Shown piece by piece: positions 56,101 to 64,000 of a stretch of DNA of 64,000 bases. This stretch comes from Rhodoferax sp. (GTDB lineage Bacteria; Pseudomonadota; Gammaproteobacteria; Burkholderiales; Burkholderiaceae_C). The stretch's first letter is position 1. Every line of letters begins with the position of its first letter. Made by a program: the position numbers and the translations under genes. The stretch spans positions 1 to 64,000 of the forward strand of contig NZ_JAQTWL010000001.1 in NCBI RefSeq assembly GCF_028689295.1, written 5' to 3'. The notes under the pieces are model-generated. The model worked only from the letters and a program-made list of their open reading frames with translations. It had not been told where the DNA came from and did not search any database.

Positions 56101-57407
56101 AGCTAGCTGAAAATAAAGCCACCCTGTCGTTTAGCAATGGCAGCCCGAGCGTCGATTTGCCGGTTTACCAGGGCACGGTTGGCCCGGATGTGATCGACAT
56201 CCGCAAGCTCTATGGCCAAACCGGCATGTTCACCTACGACCCCGGCTTTCTGTCCACCGCCTCGTGCCAGTCCGCCATCACCTACATCGATGGCGACAAG
56301 GGTGAATTGCTGTACCGCGGTTATCCCATCGAGCAGTTGGCCAGGCAGTGCGACTACCTCGACACCTGCTATTTGTTGCTCAAAGGTGAATTGCCCGATC
56401 TGCAACAGCGCCAGGACTTTCACAAGCTCATCATCAGCCACACCATGGTCAATGAGCAGATGCAGTTTTTCCTGCGTGGCTTCCGCCGTGATGCACACCC
56501 CATGGCCGTGCTGACCGGTCTGGTCGGCGGCCTGTCGGCTTTCTACCATGACAGCACCGACATCACCAACCCTGAACACCGCGAGATTGCGGCCATTCGC
56601 CTGATCGCCAAAATGCCCACGCTGGTGTCCATGGCCTACAAGTACGGCATAGGCCAGCCCTACATGTACCCGCAAAACGACCTCAGCTACGCGGGCAACT
56701 TCCTGCGCATGATGTTCGGTACGCCGTGTGAAGAGTTTGTGGTCAACCCGGTGCTGGAACGCGCCCTGGACCGCATCTTCATCTTGCATGCAGACCACGA
56801 GCAAAACGCCTCCACCTCGACCGTGCGCCTGTGCGGCTCGTCGGGCACCAACCCGTTTGCGGCCATCGCTGCCGGTGTTGCCTGTCTGTGGGGCCCGGCA
56901 CACGGCGGTGCCAATGAAGCCTGCCTGAACATGCTCGAAGACATTCAGCGCCAGGGCGGCATTGCCAAGGTGGGCCATTTCATGGAGCAGGTCAAGGACA
57001 AGAATTCCGGTGTCAAACTGATGGGCTTCGGCCATCGGGTTTACAAAAACTACGATCCGCGCGCCACCCTGATGCAGGAAACCTGCAATGAAGTGCTGCA
57101 AGAGCTCGGTCTGGAAAATGACCCCTTGTTCAAGCTGGCCAAACAAGTCGAAAAGATCGCCCTCGAAGACGATTATTTCGTCTCGCGCAAGCTCTATCCC
57201 AATGTTGACTTCTACTCGGGTATCGTCCAGCGCGCCATCGGCATTCCGGTCAACCTGTTCACCGGCGTCTTTACCCTGGCGCGTACAGTCGGCTGGATTG
57301 CCCAACTCAACGAAATGATCAGCGACCCCGAGTACAAAATCGGCCGTCCGCGTCAGTTGTTCACTGGCTCCGTCACGCGTAACGTGTTGCCTGTGGCTGA
57401 ACGCTAA
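56097..57407 (+). CDS. gltA: Citrate synthase, type II
   Basis: 436 residues, hexameric NADH-sensitive class by length. [14 protein letters not shown] carries a catalytic His and Arg, and [16 protein letters not shown] another His. Condenses oxaloacetate and acetyl-CoA. Translationally coupled to sdhE through the ATGA overlap, so complex II and citrate synthase are made from one operon. A strong terminator follows. Confidence 0.98.
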   Translation: MKLAENKATLSFSNGSPSVDLPVYQGTVGPDVIDIRKLYGQTGMFTYDPGFLSTASCQSAITYIDGDKGELLYRGYPIEQLARQCDYLDTCYLLLKGELPDLQQRQDFHKLIISHTMVNEQMQFFLRGFRRDAHPMAVLTGLVGGLSAFYHDSTDITNPEHREIAAIRLIAKMPTLVSMAYKYGIGQPYMYPQNDLSYAGNFLRMMFGTPCEEFVVNPVLERALDRIFILHADHEQNASTSTVRLCGSSGTNPFAAIAAGVACLWGPAHGGANEACLNMLEDIQRQGGIAKVGHFMEQVKDKNSGVKLMGFGHRVYKNYDPRATLMQETCNEVLQELGLENDPLFKLAKQVEKIALEDDYFVSRKLYPNVDFYSGIVQRAIGIPVNLFTGVFTLARTVGWIAQLNEMISDPEYKIGRPRQLFTGSVTRNVLPVAER

Positions 57408-57424
57408 AAATACCTAGCGCTTCA

Positions 57425-57462
57425 AAAGCCCGCCGGCTGGCAACACCGGCGGGCTTTTTTTG
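57425..57462 (+). terminator. Terminator of sdhCDABE-gltA
   Basis: AAGCCCGCCGG/CCGGCGGGCTT is an 11-bp stem with an 8-base loop, followed by TTTTTTT, 18 bp past gltA. Confidence 0.93.
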
Positions 57463-57518
57463 TAGTTCTGAGTTGGCCTGCCAGCCGTTTAAAATCCGCG
57501 ACTCACCTAGGAACCACC

Positions 57519-58967
57519 ATGGGACGCACCCTTTACGACAAACTCTGGGACGAGCACGTCGTCCATACCGAAGAGGACGGCACCGCGCTGCTCTATATTG
57601 ACCGCCATCTGGTGCACGAAGTCACCAGCCCTCAGGCGTTCGAAGGCCTGCGCCAAACCAAGCGGCCGGTTTGGCGCGTCAGCTCGATTGTGGCCACGGC
57701 CGACCACAACACGCCCACCACCGGCTGGGAACTGGGCTATGACGGCATCACCGACCCGACCAGCAAGGAGCAGGTGATGACGCTCGACGCCAATATCAAG
57801 GAATATGGCGCAGCCGCCTACTTTCCCTTCATGTCGCAGCGCCAGGGCATCGTGCATGTGATCGGCCCCGAGAATGGCGCCACGCTGCCTGGCATGACCG
57901 TGGTATGCGGTGACTCGCACACGTCCACCCACGGCGCTTTTGGCGCCCTGGCGCACGGCATCGGCACCAGCGAGGTCGAACACGTCATGGCCACGCAAAC
58001 CTTGCTGGCCAAAAAAGCCAAAAATATGCTCGTCCGGGTCGAGGGCGCCATACCGCGCGGCTGTGGCGGCAAGGACATCGTGCTGGCTGTCATCGGCAAG
58101 ATCGGCACTGCTGGCGGCACCGGCTTCACCATTGAATTTGGCGGCGCCGCCATCCGCGCCCTGAGCATGGAAGGCCGCATGACGGTGTGCAACATGGCCA
58201 TCGAGGCGGGTGCCCGTGCTGGCCTGGTGGCGGTGGACGACAAAACCATTCAGTACGTCAAAGGCCGTCCCCTGGCCCCCGGCTACAACTCGCCCAGCGC
58301 GGCCGCTGCGGCGGTGGAGTGGGACCAGGCGGTGGCCTACTGGAAAACCCTGCATTCCGATGCCGATGCCCACTTTGACGCCATCATCGACATAGACGCC
58401 TCGCAGCTGGTGCCGCAAGTGACTTGGGGCACCTCGCCCGAGATGGTGCTCGGCGTCAATGATCGGGTGCCTGATCCTGATCGTGAAAAAGATGCCAACA
58501 AGCGCGGCGCCATGGAGCGCGCGCTGGCCTATATGGCGCTGGCGCCCGGCAAGGCGCTCAACGACCTGTATGTGGACAAGGTGTTTATCGGTTCATGCAC
58601 CAACGGCCGCATCGAAGACATGCGCGAGGCGGCCGCCGTGGTGAAAATATTGGGCCGCAAAGTGGCCCCGAACATCCGCTTGGCAATGGTTGTGCCAGGT
58701 TCCGGCTTGGTCAAGGCGCAGGCCGAGCGCGAAGGCTTGCACGAGATATTTCTTGCGGCAGGCTTTGAATGGCGCGAACCTGGTTGCTCGATGTGTCTGG
58801 CCATGAACGCCGACCGTCTTGAGCCAGGTGAGCGCTGTGCCTCCACCAGTAACCGCAATTTCGAAGGCCGCCAGGGCGCCGGCGGCCGCACCCATTTGGT
58901 CAGCCCCGCCATGGCAGCGGCAGCCGCCATCCATGGTCATTTTGTCGATGTGCGCAAGTTTGTCTAA
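57519..58967 (+). CDS. leuC: 3-isopropylmalate dehydratase, large subunit
   Basis: 482 residues. [4Fe-4S] enzyme that isomerises isopropylmalate with LeuD in leucine synthesis. [35 protein letters not shown] and [20 protein letters not shown] carry the cluster cysteines. First gene of leuC-entericidin-leuD-leuB. Confidence 0.98.
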   Translation: MGRTLYDKLWDEHVVHTEEDGTALLYIDRHLVHEVTSPQAFEGLRQTKRPVWRVSSIVATADHNTPTTGWELGYDGITDPTSKEQVMTLDANIKEYGAAAYFPFMSQRQGIVHVIGPENGATLPGMTVVCGDSHTSTHGAFGALAHGIGTSEVEHVMATQTLLAKKAKNMLVRVEGAIPRGCGGKDIVLAVIGKIGTAGGTGFTIEFGGAAIRALSMEGRMTVCNMAIEAGARAGLVAVDDKTIQYVKGRPLAPGYNSPSAAAAAVEWDQAVAYWKTLHSDADAHFDAIIDIDASQLVPQVTWGTSPEMVLGVNDRVPDPDREKDANKRGAMERALAYMALAPGKALNDLYVDKVFIGSCTNGRIEDMREAAAVVKILGRKVAPNIRLAMVVPGSGLVKAQAEREGLHEIFLAAGFEWREPGCSMCLAMNADRLEPGERCASTSNRNFEGRQGAGGRTHLVSPAMAAAAAIHGHFVDVRKFV

Positions 58968-58988
58968 CCCAACCCGTAGAACTTCACC

Positions 58989-59120
58989 ATGAAATCATTG
59001 AGCACCATGTTGATGACAGCCGCTTTGCTGGTCATGGTCGGTTGCAACACCGTCAAGGGCGTTGGCCAGGACCTGCAAAAAGCAGGCTCAACGATCGAAG
59101 ACGCAGCCAAGAGCAAATAA
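58989..59120 (+). CDS. Entericidin A/B family small lipoprotein
   Basis: 43 residues between leuC and leuD. Lipobox in LLVMVGCNTVKG with the modified cysteine at residue 19, then the short amphipathic helix GVGQDLQKAGSTIEDAAKS that defines entericidins. In E. coli EcnA/EcnB form an antidote/toxin lipoprotein pair; here only one copy is present. The leuC-ecn-leuD order is a recurrent Burkholderiales arrangement. Confidence 0.88.
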   Translation: MKSLSTMLMTAALLVMVGCNTVKGVGQDLQKAGSTIEDAAKSK

Positions 59121-59129
59121 AGGCACACC

Positions 59130-59780
59130 ATGCAAAAATTCACCTTGCACAAGGGCCTGGTGGCCCCGATGGACCGGGAAAATGTGGACACCGACGCCAT
59201 CATTCCGAAGCAGTTCCTCAAGTCGATCCGCAAAACCGGCTTTGGCCAGAATCTGTTCGACGCTTGGCGTTATCTGGATGCGGGCTACCCCGGCCAGGAC
59301 CACGACAGCCGCAAATCCAACCCCGACTTTGTGCTGAACCAGCCGCGCTATCAGGGGGCTTCCATCCTGCTGGCGCGCAAGAACTTTGGCTGCGGTTCCT
59401 CGCGCGAGCATGCACCCTGGGCGCTGGACCAGTTTGGTTTTCGCGCCATCATCGCCCCCAGCTATGCGGACATTTTTTTCAACAACAGCTTTAAGAATGG
59501 CCTGTTGCCAATCGTACTGCCAGAATCTCAGGTGACTCAATTGTTCAATGAAGTCATGGCGTTTCCCGGCTACACGCTGACCATCGACCTCGAGCGCCAG
59601 GTAGTCATCAAGTCCGATGGCGCCGAGTTGCCTTTCGAGGTGCAGGCCTTTCGCAAATATTGCCTGCTCAATGGCCTGGACGACATTGGCCTGACGTTGC
59701 GCCATGCTGACAAAATCAAGGCCTTCGAGGCCGAACGCCTGACCCAGAAACCCTGGCTCGCGCACACCATGCTGGCCTGA
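59130..59780 (+). CDS. leuD: 3-isopropylmalate dehydratase, small subunit
   Basis: 216 residues, the swivel domain partner of Leu[17 protein letters not shown] and [15 protein letters not shown] are diagnostic. It starts 9 bp after the entericidin gene with no separate promoter visible. Confidence 0.98.
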   Translation: MQKFTLHKGLVAPMDRENVDTDAIIPKQFLKSIRKTGFGQNLFDAWRYLDAGYPGQDHDSRKSNPDFVLNQPRYQGASILLARKNFGCGSSREHAPWALDQFGFRAIIAPSYADIFFNNSFKNGLLPIVLPESQVTQLFNEVMAFPGYTLTIDLERQVVIKSDGAELPFEVQAFRKYCLLNGLDDIGLTLRHADKIKAFEAERLTQKPWLAHTMLA

Positions 59781-59804
59781 GCCATTTCTTCTGGATCGCA
59801 AATA

Positions 59805-60902
59805 ATGACTATGAAAATTGCAGTTTTGCCCGGTGACGGGATTGGTACCGAGATCGTCGCCGAGGCGGTCAAGGTTTTGCACGCGCTGGATCTGAATCTT
59901 GAAATGGAAAGTGCCTTGGTCGGCGGTGCCGCCTTTGAAGCGCATGGCCATCCCTTGCCAGAGTTCACCCTGTCACTGGCCAAGCAAGCCGACGCCGTGC
60001 TGTTTGGCGCGGTGGGCGACTGGAAATACGACACGCTCGACCGCCCGCTGCGCCCTGAACAAGCCATTTTGGGACTGCGCAAGCACCTCGGGCTGTTTGC
60101 CAACTTTCGCCCGGCCATCTGCTACGAGCAACTGGTGGCATCGTCCAGCCTCAAACCGGAACTGATCGCGGGCCTCGACATTTTGATCATCCGTGAATTG
60201 ACCGGCGACATCTACTTTGGCCAGCCGCGCGGCCGTCGCGTCGCCGTCGATGGACATTTTCCGGGCAGCGAGGAAGCCTTTGACACCATGCGCTACAGCC
60301 GCCCTGAGATCGAGCGCATTGCCCACGTGGCATTCCAGGCGGCGCGCAAGCGCAAGGCGGCCGGTTCCGAGGGTCGCGTGACCAGTGTTGACAAAGCCAA
60401 TGTGCTGGAAACCTTCCAGTTCTGGAAAGACATCGTGACAGAGGTCGGTTTGCAGTACCCTGACGTGGCGCTCGACCACATGTACGTGGACAACGCCGCC
60501 ATGCAACTGGTGCGCGCACCCAAGAAGTTCGACGTGGTGGTCACCGGCAACCTGTTTGGCGACATCCTGAGCGACGAGGCGTCGATGCTCACCGGCTCGA
60601 TCGGCATGTTGCCCTCGGCCTCCATGAATGCCAACAACCAGGGCCTGTTCGAGCCCAGCCATGGCAGCGCGCCCGACATTGCCGGCAAGGGCATCGCCAA
60701 CCCGCTGGCCACCATTTTGAGCGCGGCCATGATGTTGCGTTTCAGCCTGAACCAGGCGCAGGCGGCAGACCGCATTGAGACGGCAGTCAAGGCCGTGCTG
60801 GCGCAGGGCTTGCGCACTGCCGACATCTTCAGCGCTGGCAGCATGCGTGTCAGCACCCGTGAAATGGGCGATGCGGTGGTCAGGGCATTGCAATCGACGT
60901 GA
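59805..60902 (+). CDS. leuB: 3-isopropylmalate dehydrogenase
   Basis: 365 residues. Oxidative decarboxylation of 3-isopropylmalate with [37 protein letters not shown] and [17 protein letters not shown] are present. ATG 59805, or 59811 two codons later. Confidence 0.98.
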   Translation: MTMKIAVLPGDGIGTEIVAEAVKVLHALDLNLEMESALVGGAAFEAHGHPLPEFTLSLAKQADAVLFGAVGDWKYDTLDRPLRPEQAILGLRKHLGLFANFRPAICYEQLVASSSLKPELIAGLDILIIRELTGDIYFGQPRGRRVAVDGHFPGSEEAFDTMRYSRPEIERIAHVAFQAARKRKAAGSEGRVTSVDKANVLETFQFWKDIVTEVGLQYPDVALDHMYVDNAAMQLVRAPKKFDVVVTGNLFGDILSDEASMLTGSIGMLPSASMNANNQGLFEPSHGSAPDIAGKGIANPLATILSAAMMLRFSLNQAQAADRIETAVKAVLAQGLRTADIFSAGSMRVSTREMGDAVVRALQST

Positions 60903-60972
60903 AGCCGGGCACATGATTTCCTGTTTGTCCTGAATACTTGTAAAAATTTAATTGATCTGAAAAGGGTTTGTG

Positions 60973-62136
60973 ATGAAAGTAGGTAACTTGGTGGGTTTGG
61001 TGGGCTGGCGTGGCATGGTGGGCTCGGTACTGATGGACCGAATGCAGACCGAGGGTGATTTCGCACTGATCGAGCCAGTGTTTTTTTCCACCTCCAACGC
61101 GGGTGGTGCGGCGCCGTCATGGGCCAAAAACGAAACCATGCTGAAAGACGCTTTTGACATCGACGCGCTCAAGAAATGCGACATCGTCATCAGCGCCCAG
61201 GGCGGCGACTACACCACGGCAGTCTTTCCCAAGCTGCGTACCGCAGGCTGGAACGGTCACTGGATCGATGCCGCCTCGACCCTGCGCATGAAAGACGACG
61301 CCATCATCGTCCTCGACCCGGTCAACCTGCCAGTCATCCAGACCGCGCTGAAAAAAGGCGGCAACAACTGGATTGGAGGCAACTGCACCGTGAGCTGCAT
61401 GCTGATGGGCGTGGGCGCGCTTTATAAAGCGGGTCTGGTGGAATGGATGAGCACCCAGACTTACCAGGCTGCCAGCGGCGGCGGCGCCCAGCACATGCGC
61501 GAATTGCTGACGCAATTTGGTACTCTGAACGCCGAAGTCAAGGCGCTGCTGGACGATCCCAAGTCGGCCATTCTGGAAATCGACCGCAAGGTGATTGCCA
61601 AACAGCGCGCCCTGAGCGCCTCTGAGACCGCCAACTTCGGCGTGCCGCTGGGTGGCTCGCTGATTCCGTGGATCGACAAGGACCTGGGGCTTGGCAAGCA
61701 GTCCGACGAGCCCGGTTGGGGCATGTCGCGCGAAGAGTGGAAAGGCATGGCCGAGACCAACAAGATTCTGGGCCAGGGCGCCGCTTTTGGCAGTGCCGAG
61801 ACCCCGGTGGACGGCTTTTGCGTGCGCGTTGGCGCCATGCGCTGCCACAGCCAGGCGCTCACCTTCAAGCTCAAAAAGAACGTGCCTTCGGCGGACATAG
61901 AAGCCATGATCGCCGCCGACAACGCCTGGGTCAAGGTGGTGCCCAACACGCGCGAGGCCACCATCCAGGATTTGACCCCGGTTGCTGTGACGGGTACGCT
62001 CACCATCCCTGTGGGCCGGATCCGCAAGCTGGCCATGGGGCCCGAGTATGTGGGCGCGTTCACAGTGGGTGACCAACTGCTGTGGGGCGCTGCCGAGCCG
62101 CTGCGTCGCATGTTGCGTATCTTGTTGCAAACCTGA
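60973..62136 (+). CDS. asd: Aspartate-semialdehyde dehydrogenase
   Basis: 387 residues from ATG 60973; an in-frame GTG directly before it is an alternative. Makes aspartate semialdehyde for lysine, threonine, methionine and diaminopimelate. [17 protein letters not shown] binds NADP; the catalytic Cys is in [28 protein letters not shown] and the C-terminal [17 protein letters not shown] are typical of the proteobacterial class. 70 bp after leuB. Confidence 0.97.
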   Translation: MKVGNLVGLVGWRGMVGSVLMDRMQTEGDFALIEPVFFSTSNAGGAAPSWAKNETMLKDAFDIDALKKCDIVISAQGGDYTTAVFPKLRTAGWNGHWIDAASTLRMKDDAIIVLDPVNLPVIQTALKKGGNNWIGGNCTVSCMLMGVGALYKAGLVEWMSTQTYQAASGGGAQHMRELLTQFGTLNAEVKALLDDPKSAILEIDRKVIAKQRALSASETANFGVPLGGSLIPWIDKDLGLGKQSDEPGWGMSREEWKGMAETNKILGQGAAFGSAETPVDGFCVRVGAMRCHSQALTFKLKKNVPSADIEAMIAADNAWVKVVPNTREATIQDLTPVAVTGTLTIPVGRIRKLAMGPEYVGAFTVGDQLLWGAAEPLRRMLRILLQT

Positions 62137-62340
62137 TACGCCGGGAGCCGCAAGGCCAGCGTTTGTTTCATTCAAGGCATGATTTGGGCAATGGATCGTC
62201 CGGTTTCACCATATAGAATCATCAGCTGTCAGCAGCCTTGCCGTCTGATGCCACGATGGCGGATCAGTACGAATTGATTGATGGCATGGGTGCAAGGGTG
62301 CGTTCCTGTTTTTTGCAGGTTGAAAACTGGAGTCAGAAAA

Positions 62341-64000
62341 TTGATTGCAAAGTCTTATCGACGTGAACTCACCGCTGTGGCATTTGCTGCGCTCCTGGCT
62401 TTAGGAGGCACCAATGCACAGGCGCTTTCGCTGGGGCGGATTACCGTTCAATCTGCCCTGGGCGAGCCCTTGCGCGCAGAAATCGACATCCCGGAAATCA
62501 ATGCCGATGAGGCCGCCACGCTGAATGCCAAGATCGGTTCGCCGGCGGCTTTCAAATCGTCGGGCATGGAGTACAGCTCGGTGCTGCCGAGTGTCCGGAT
62601 AACATTACAAAAGCGTTCTGATGGACGCGCCTACCTGCGCTTGAGCGGCGAACGTTTGGTTCAGGAGCCCTTTGTCGATCTGATTCTGGAGGCCAGTTGG
62701 AGCGCGGGCCGCGTGGTGCGCGACTACACCATGCTGTTTGATCCGCCCGGTCTGCGCGCGCCGGCACAACCGGTCACGGTTCCCTTGACGGAGTCCAAGG
62801 CGGCTCCAATGCCACGTTCGGCACCGCGTTCCGAACCACTGTCCGCGCCGCCAGCGGCCCAGCCTGCCGCCCGCCAACGTGCCGCGGACGCTGGCGCCAA
62901 AGCAGCTCCGGCGACTGCTCGCGGCAACGGACAGAAGGTGACAGTTCGACCTGGTGAAACGGCTAGCAAAATTGCCATGGCGCACAAGTTGTCCAATGTT
63001 TCATTGGACCAAATGCTGGTGGCAATGCAGCAGACCAATGCCACGGCTTTTATTGAGGGCAACGTCAACCGCATCAAGGCCGGGGCGATTCTGGCTTTGC
63101 CGACGGCGGAGCAGGCCCGGCTGATCACGCCAGTGCAGGCCAGCCAGATCATCACGGCGCAAAGCCAGGATTTCAATCGTTTCCGCCAAACGCTCGCCGG
63201 CAATTCGGCGCTTGTCAAGCAGGTGCCAGCCGAGCGCGGTATCAGCGGCACCATCCAGGCGACGGTAGAAGACAAGAAGTCTGCAGTGCCAACACCCGAC
63301 AAGCTGACCCTGTCCAAGGGCGCTGTTCAAAGCGCTTCCGATTTGGAAAAATTGGCCCTGGCGCGCAATGCCGAGGCCAGTGCCAGCCAGGCAGCCCAGA
63401 ACATCAAAAACACCGAAGACCTCAACCAATTGGCCAAAACGGCTGCATTGATGGCGGCCTCTGGCGCCGCCTCCGCCAGCGAGGCTGAATCAACTGCGCC
63501 CAATGTCCCTGCATCGGCCCCGCAGGTCGCTGTTGCTGCGCCTGCAGCCCAAAAGCCGGCTTCTGCGGATGTGGCAGCACCCCCGGTGACCGTTCCGACA
63601 CCCACATTCGGTTTTCTTGATGAACTGATTGCCGCCCCTTTGTTGCCCGCGGGTGCCGCTGCGTTGATTTTGCTGTTGGTCGGTCTGGGGTTTTATAAAG
63701 TCCGTCAGCGCAAGGAAAAAGAGCTTGCTGACAACTCCTCCTTTATGGCAAGCGGTTTGCAGGCAGAGTCATTCTTTGGCCAAAGTGGTGGGCAGGATGT
63801 TGACACTGAAGAGAGCCAGGCCCCCGGTTCTGCATTTCCGTCTCCAGCCAGTCAGTTCGGTGAGGAGGAAAATGTTGACCCGTTGGCACAGGCCGATGTT
63901 TATCTGGCTTACGGCAGGGACGTCCAGGCCGAGGAGGTTTTGAAAGGGGCACTGCTGGCCCAGCCTGGGCACCTTGCAATTCATCAAAAATTGCTAGCGA
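62341..64000 (+). CDS. fimV: FimV-like pilus/polarity protein, N-terminal part (runs off the window)
   Basis: The first 553 codons are visible. I place the start at TTG 62341: GGAG stands 8 bases before it and the peptide MIAKSYRRELTAVAFAALLA...NAQA is a clean signal peptide; an in-frame ATG at 62281 would add 20 odd residues. Then LSLGRITVQSALGEPLRAEI (FimV N-terminal domain), a Pro/Ala-rich linker, a LysM-like domain (QKVTVRPGETASKIAMAHK, about 195-250), a transmembrane helix near 440-460, and the start of an acidic cytoplasmic region with a TPR-like ADVYLAYGRDVQAEEVL motif. FimV organises type IV pilus assembly and polar signalling. Confidence 0.93.
   Translation, partial: MIAKSYRRELTAVAFAALLALGGTNAQALSLGRITVQSALGEPLRAEIDIPEINADEAATLNAKIGSPAAFKSSGMEYSSVLPSVRITLQKRSDGRAYLRLSGERLVQEPFVDLILEASWSAGRVVRDYTMLFDPPGLRAPAQPVTVPLTESKAAPMPRSAPRSEPLSAPPAAQPAARQRAADAGAKAAPATARGNGQKVTVRPGETASKIAMAHKLSNVSLDQMLVAMQQTNATAFIEGNVNRIKAGAILALPTAEQARLITPVQASQIITAQSQDFNRFRQTLAGNSALVKQVPAERGISGTIQATVEDKKSAVPTPDKLTLSKGAVQSASDLEKLALARNAEASASQAAQNIKNTEDLNQLAKTAALMAASGAASASEAESTAPNVPASAPQVAVAAPAAQKPASADVAAPPVTVPTPTFGFLDELIAAPLLPAGAAALILLLVGLGFYKVRQRKEKELADNSSFMASGLQAESFFGQSGGQDVDTEESQAPGSAFPSPASQFGEEENVDPLAQADVYLAYGRDVQAEEVLKGALLAQPGHLAIHQKLLA

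Overview
The window is a high-GC chromosomal segment of a betaproteobacterium, most likely of the family Comamonadaceae (Rhodoferax/Polaromonas-like). The gene neighbourhoods are the evidence: rpsP-rimM-trmD-rplS, rplU-rpmA-obgE-proB, sdhCDABE fused to gltA, GntR/mdh/HpcH-like/acnB, leuC-entericidin-leuD-leuB-asd-fimV, and hemA-prfA-prmC-slyX-grxD. No phage genome, plasmid backbone or CRISPR array is present. Most of the window is housekeeping: purine synthesis (purC, purE, purK), cell wall (dacB), isoprenoid quinone side chain (ispB), tRNA and translation (tsaC, proS, lysS, prfA, prmC, tRNA-Pro), heme (hemA), RNA turnover (orn, rppH, DEAD-box helicase), phosphate uptake, the TCA cycle and leucine/aspartate-family amino acids.

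Layout. 1-1354: a truncated secreted protein and a ROK sugar kinase, with a LacI-type operator-like palindrome between them. 1412-5000: an accessory region with an AT-rich GT8 glycosyltransferase, then two gene units that look like integron cassettes, a PD-(D/E)XK protein and a trypsin-like protease/PD-(D/E)XK pair. They are separated and ended by two attC-like sites. No integrase gene is visible. 5319-32214: housekeeping genes. The Sua5/TsaC gene carries an in-frame palindromic repeat, with a second, single-arm copy immediately before its start codon. 32215-35700: a second accessory island between a DEAD-box helicase and orn. It holds a Panacea-domain (SocA-like) protein overlapping a two-helix membrane protein (a candidate PanAT toxin-antitoxin pair), an IS1-like DDE transposase with a strong promoter, a stretch of tandem hairpins, a coiled-coil/winged-helix protein and a small Lys/Gly-rich protein. 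35775-46256: orn, an M48 protease, rsgA, hisC, ribosomal and tRNA-modification genes, and a Pit phosphate transporter. 46422-57407: a nearly complete TCA block (acnB, HpcH-like, mdh, gntR, sdhCDABE, gltA). 57519-64000: leuCDB, asd and the start of fimV, which runs off the end.

The TCA genes sit on either side of a GntR/HutC regulator. A perfect TCTTATATAAGA palindrome lies between the divergent mdh and gntR promoters and suggests autoregulation and control of mdh. The most interesting parts are the attC-like sites with their protease-nuclease cassette, the PanAT-like pair, and the palindromic element inside an essential gene. All functional calls rest on reading motifs and context; no database search was run.
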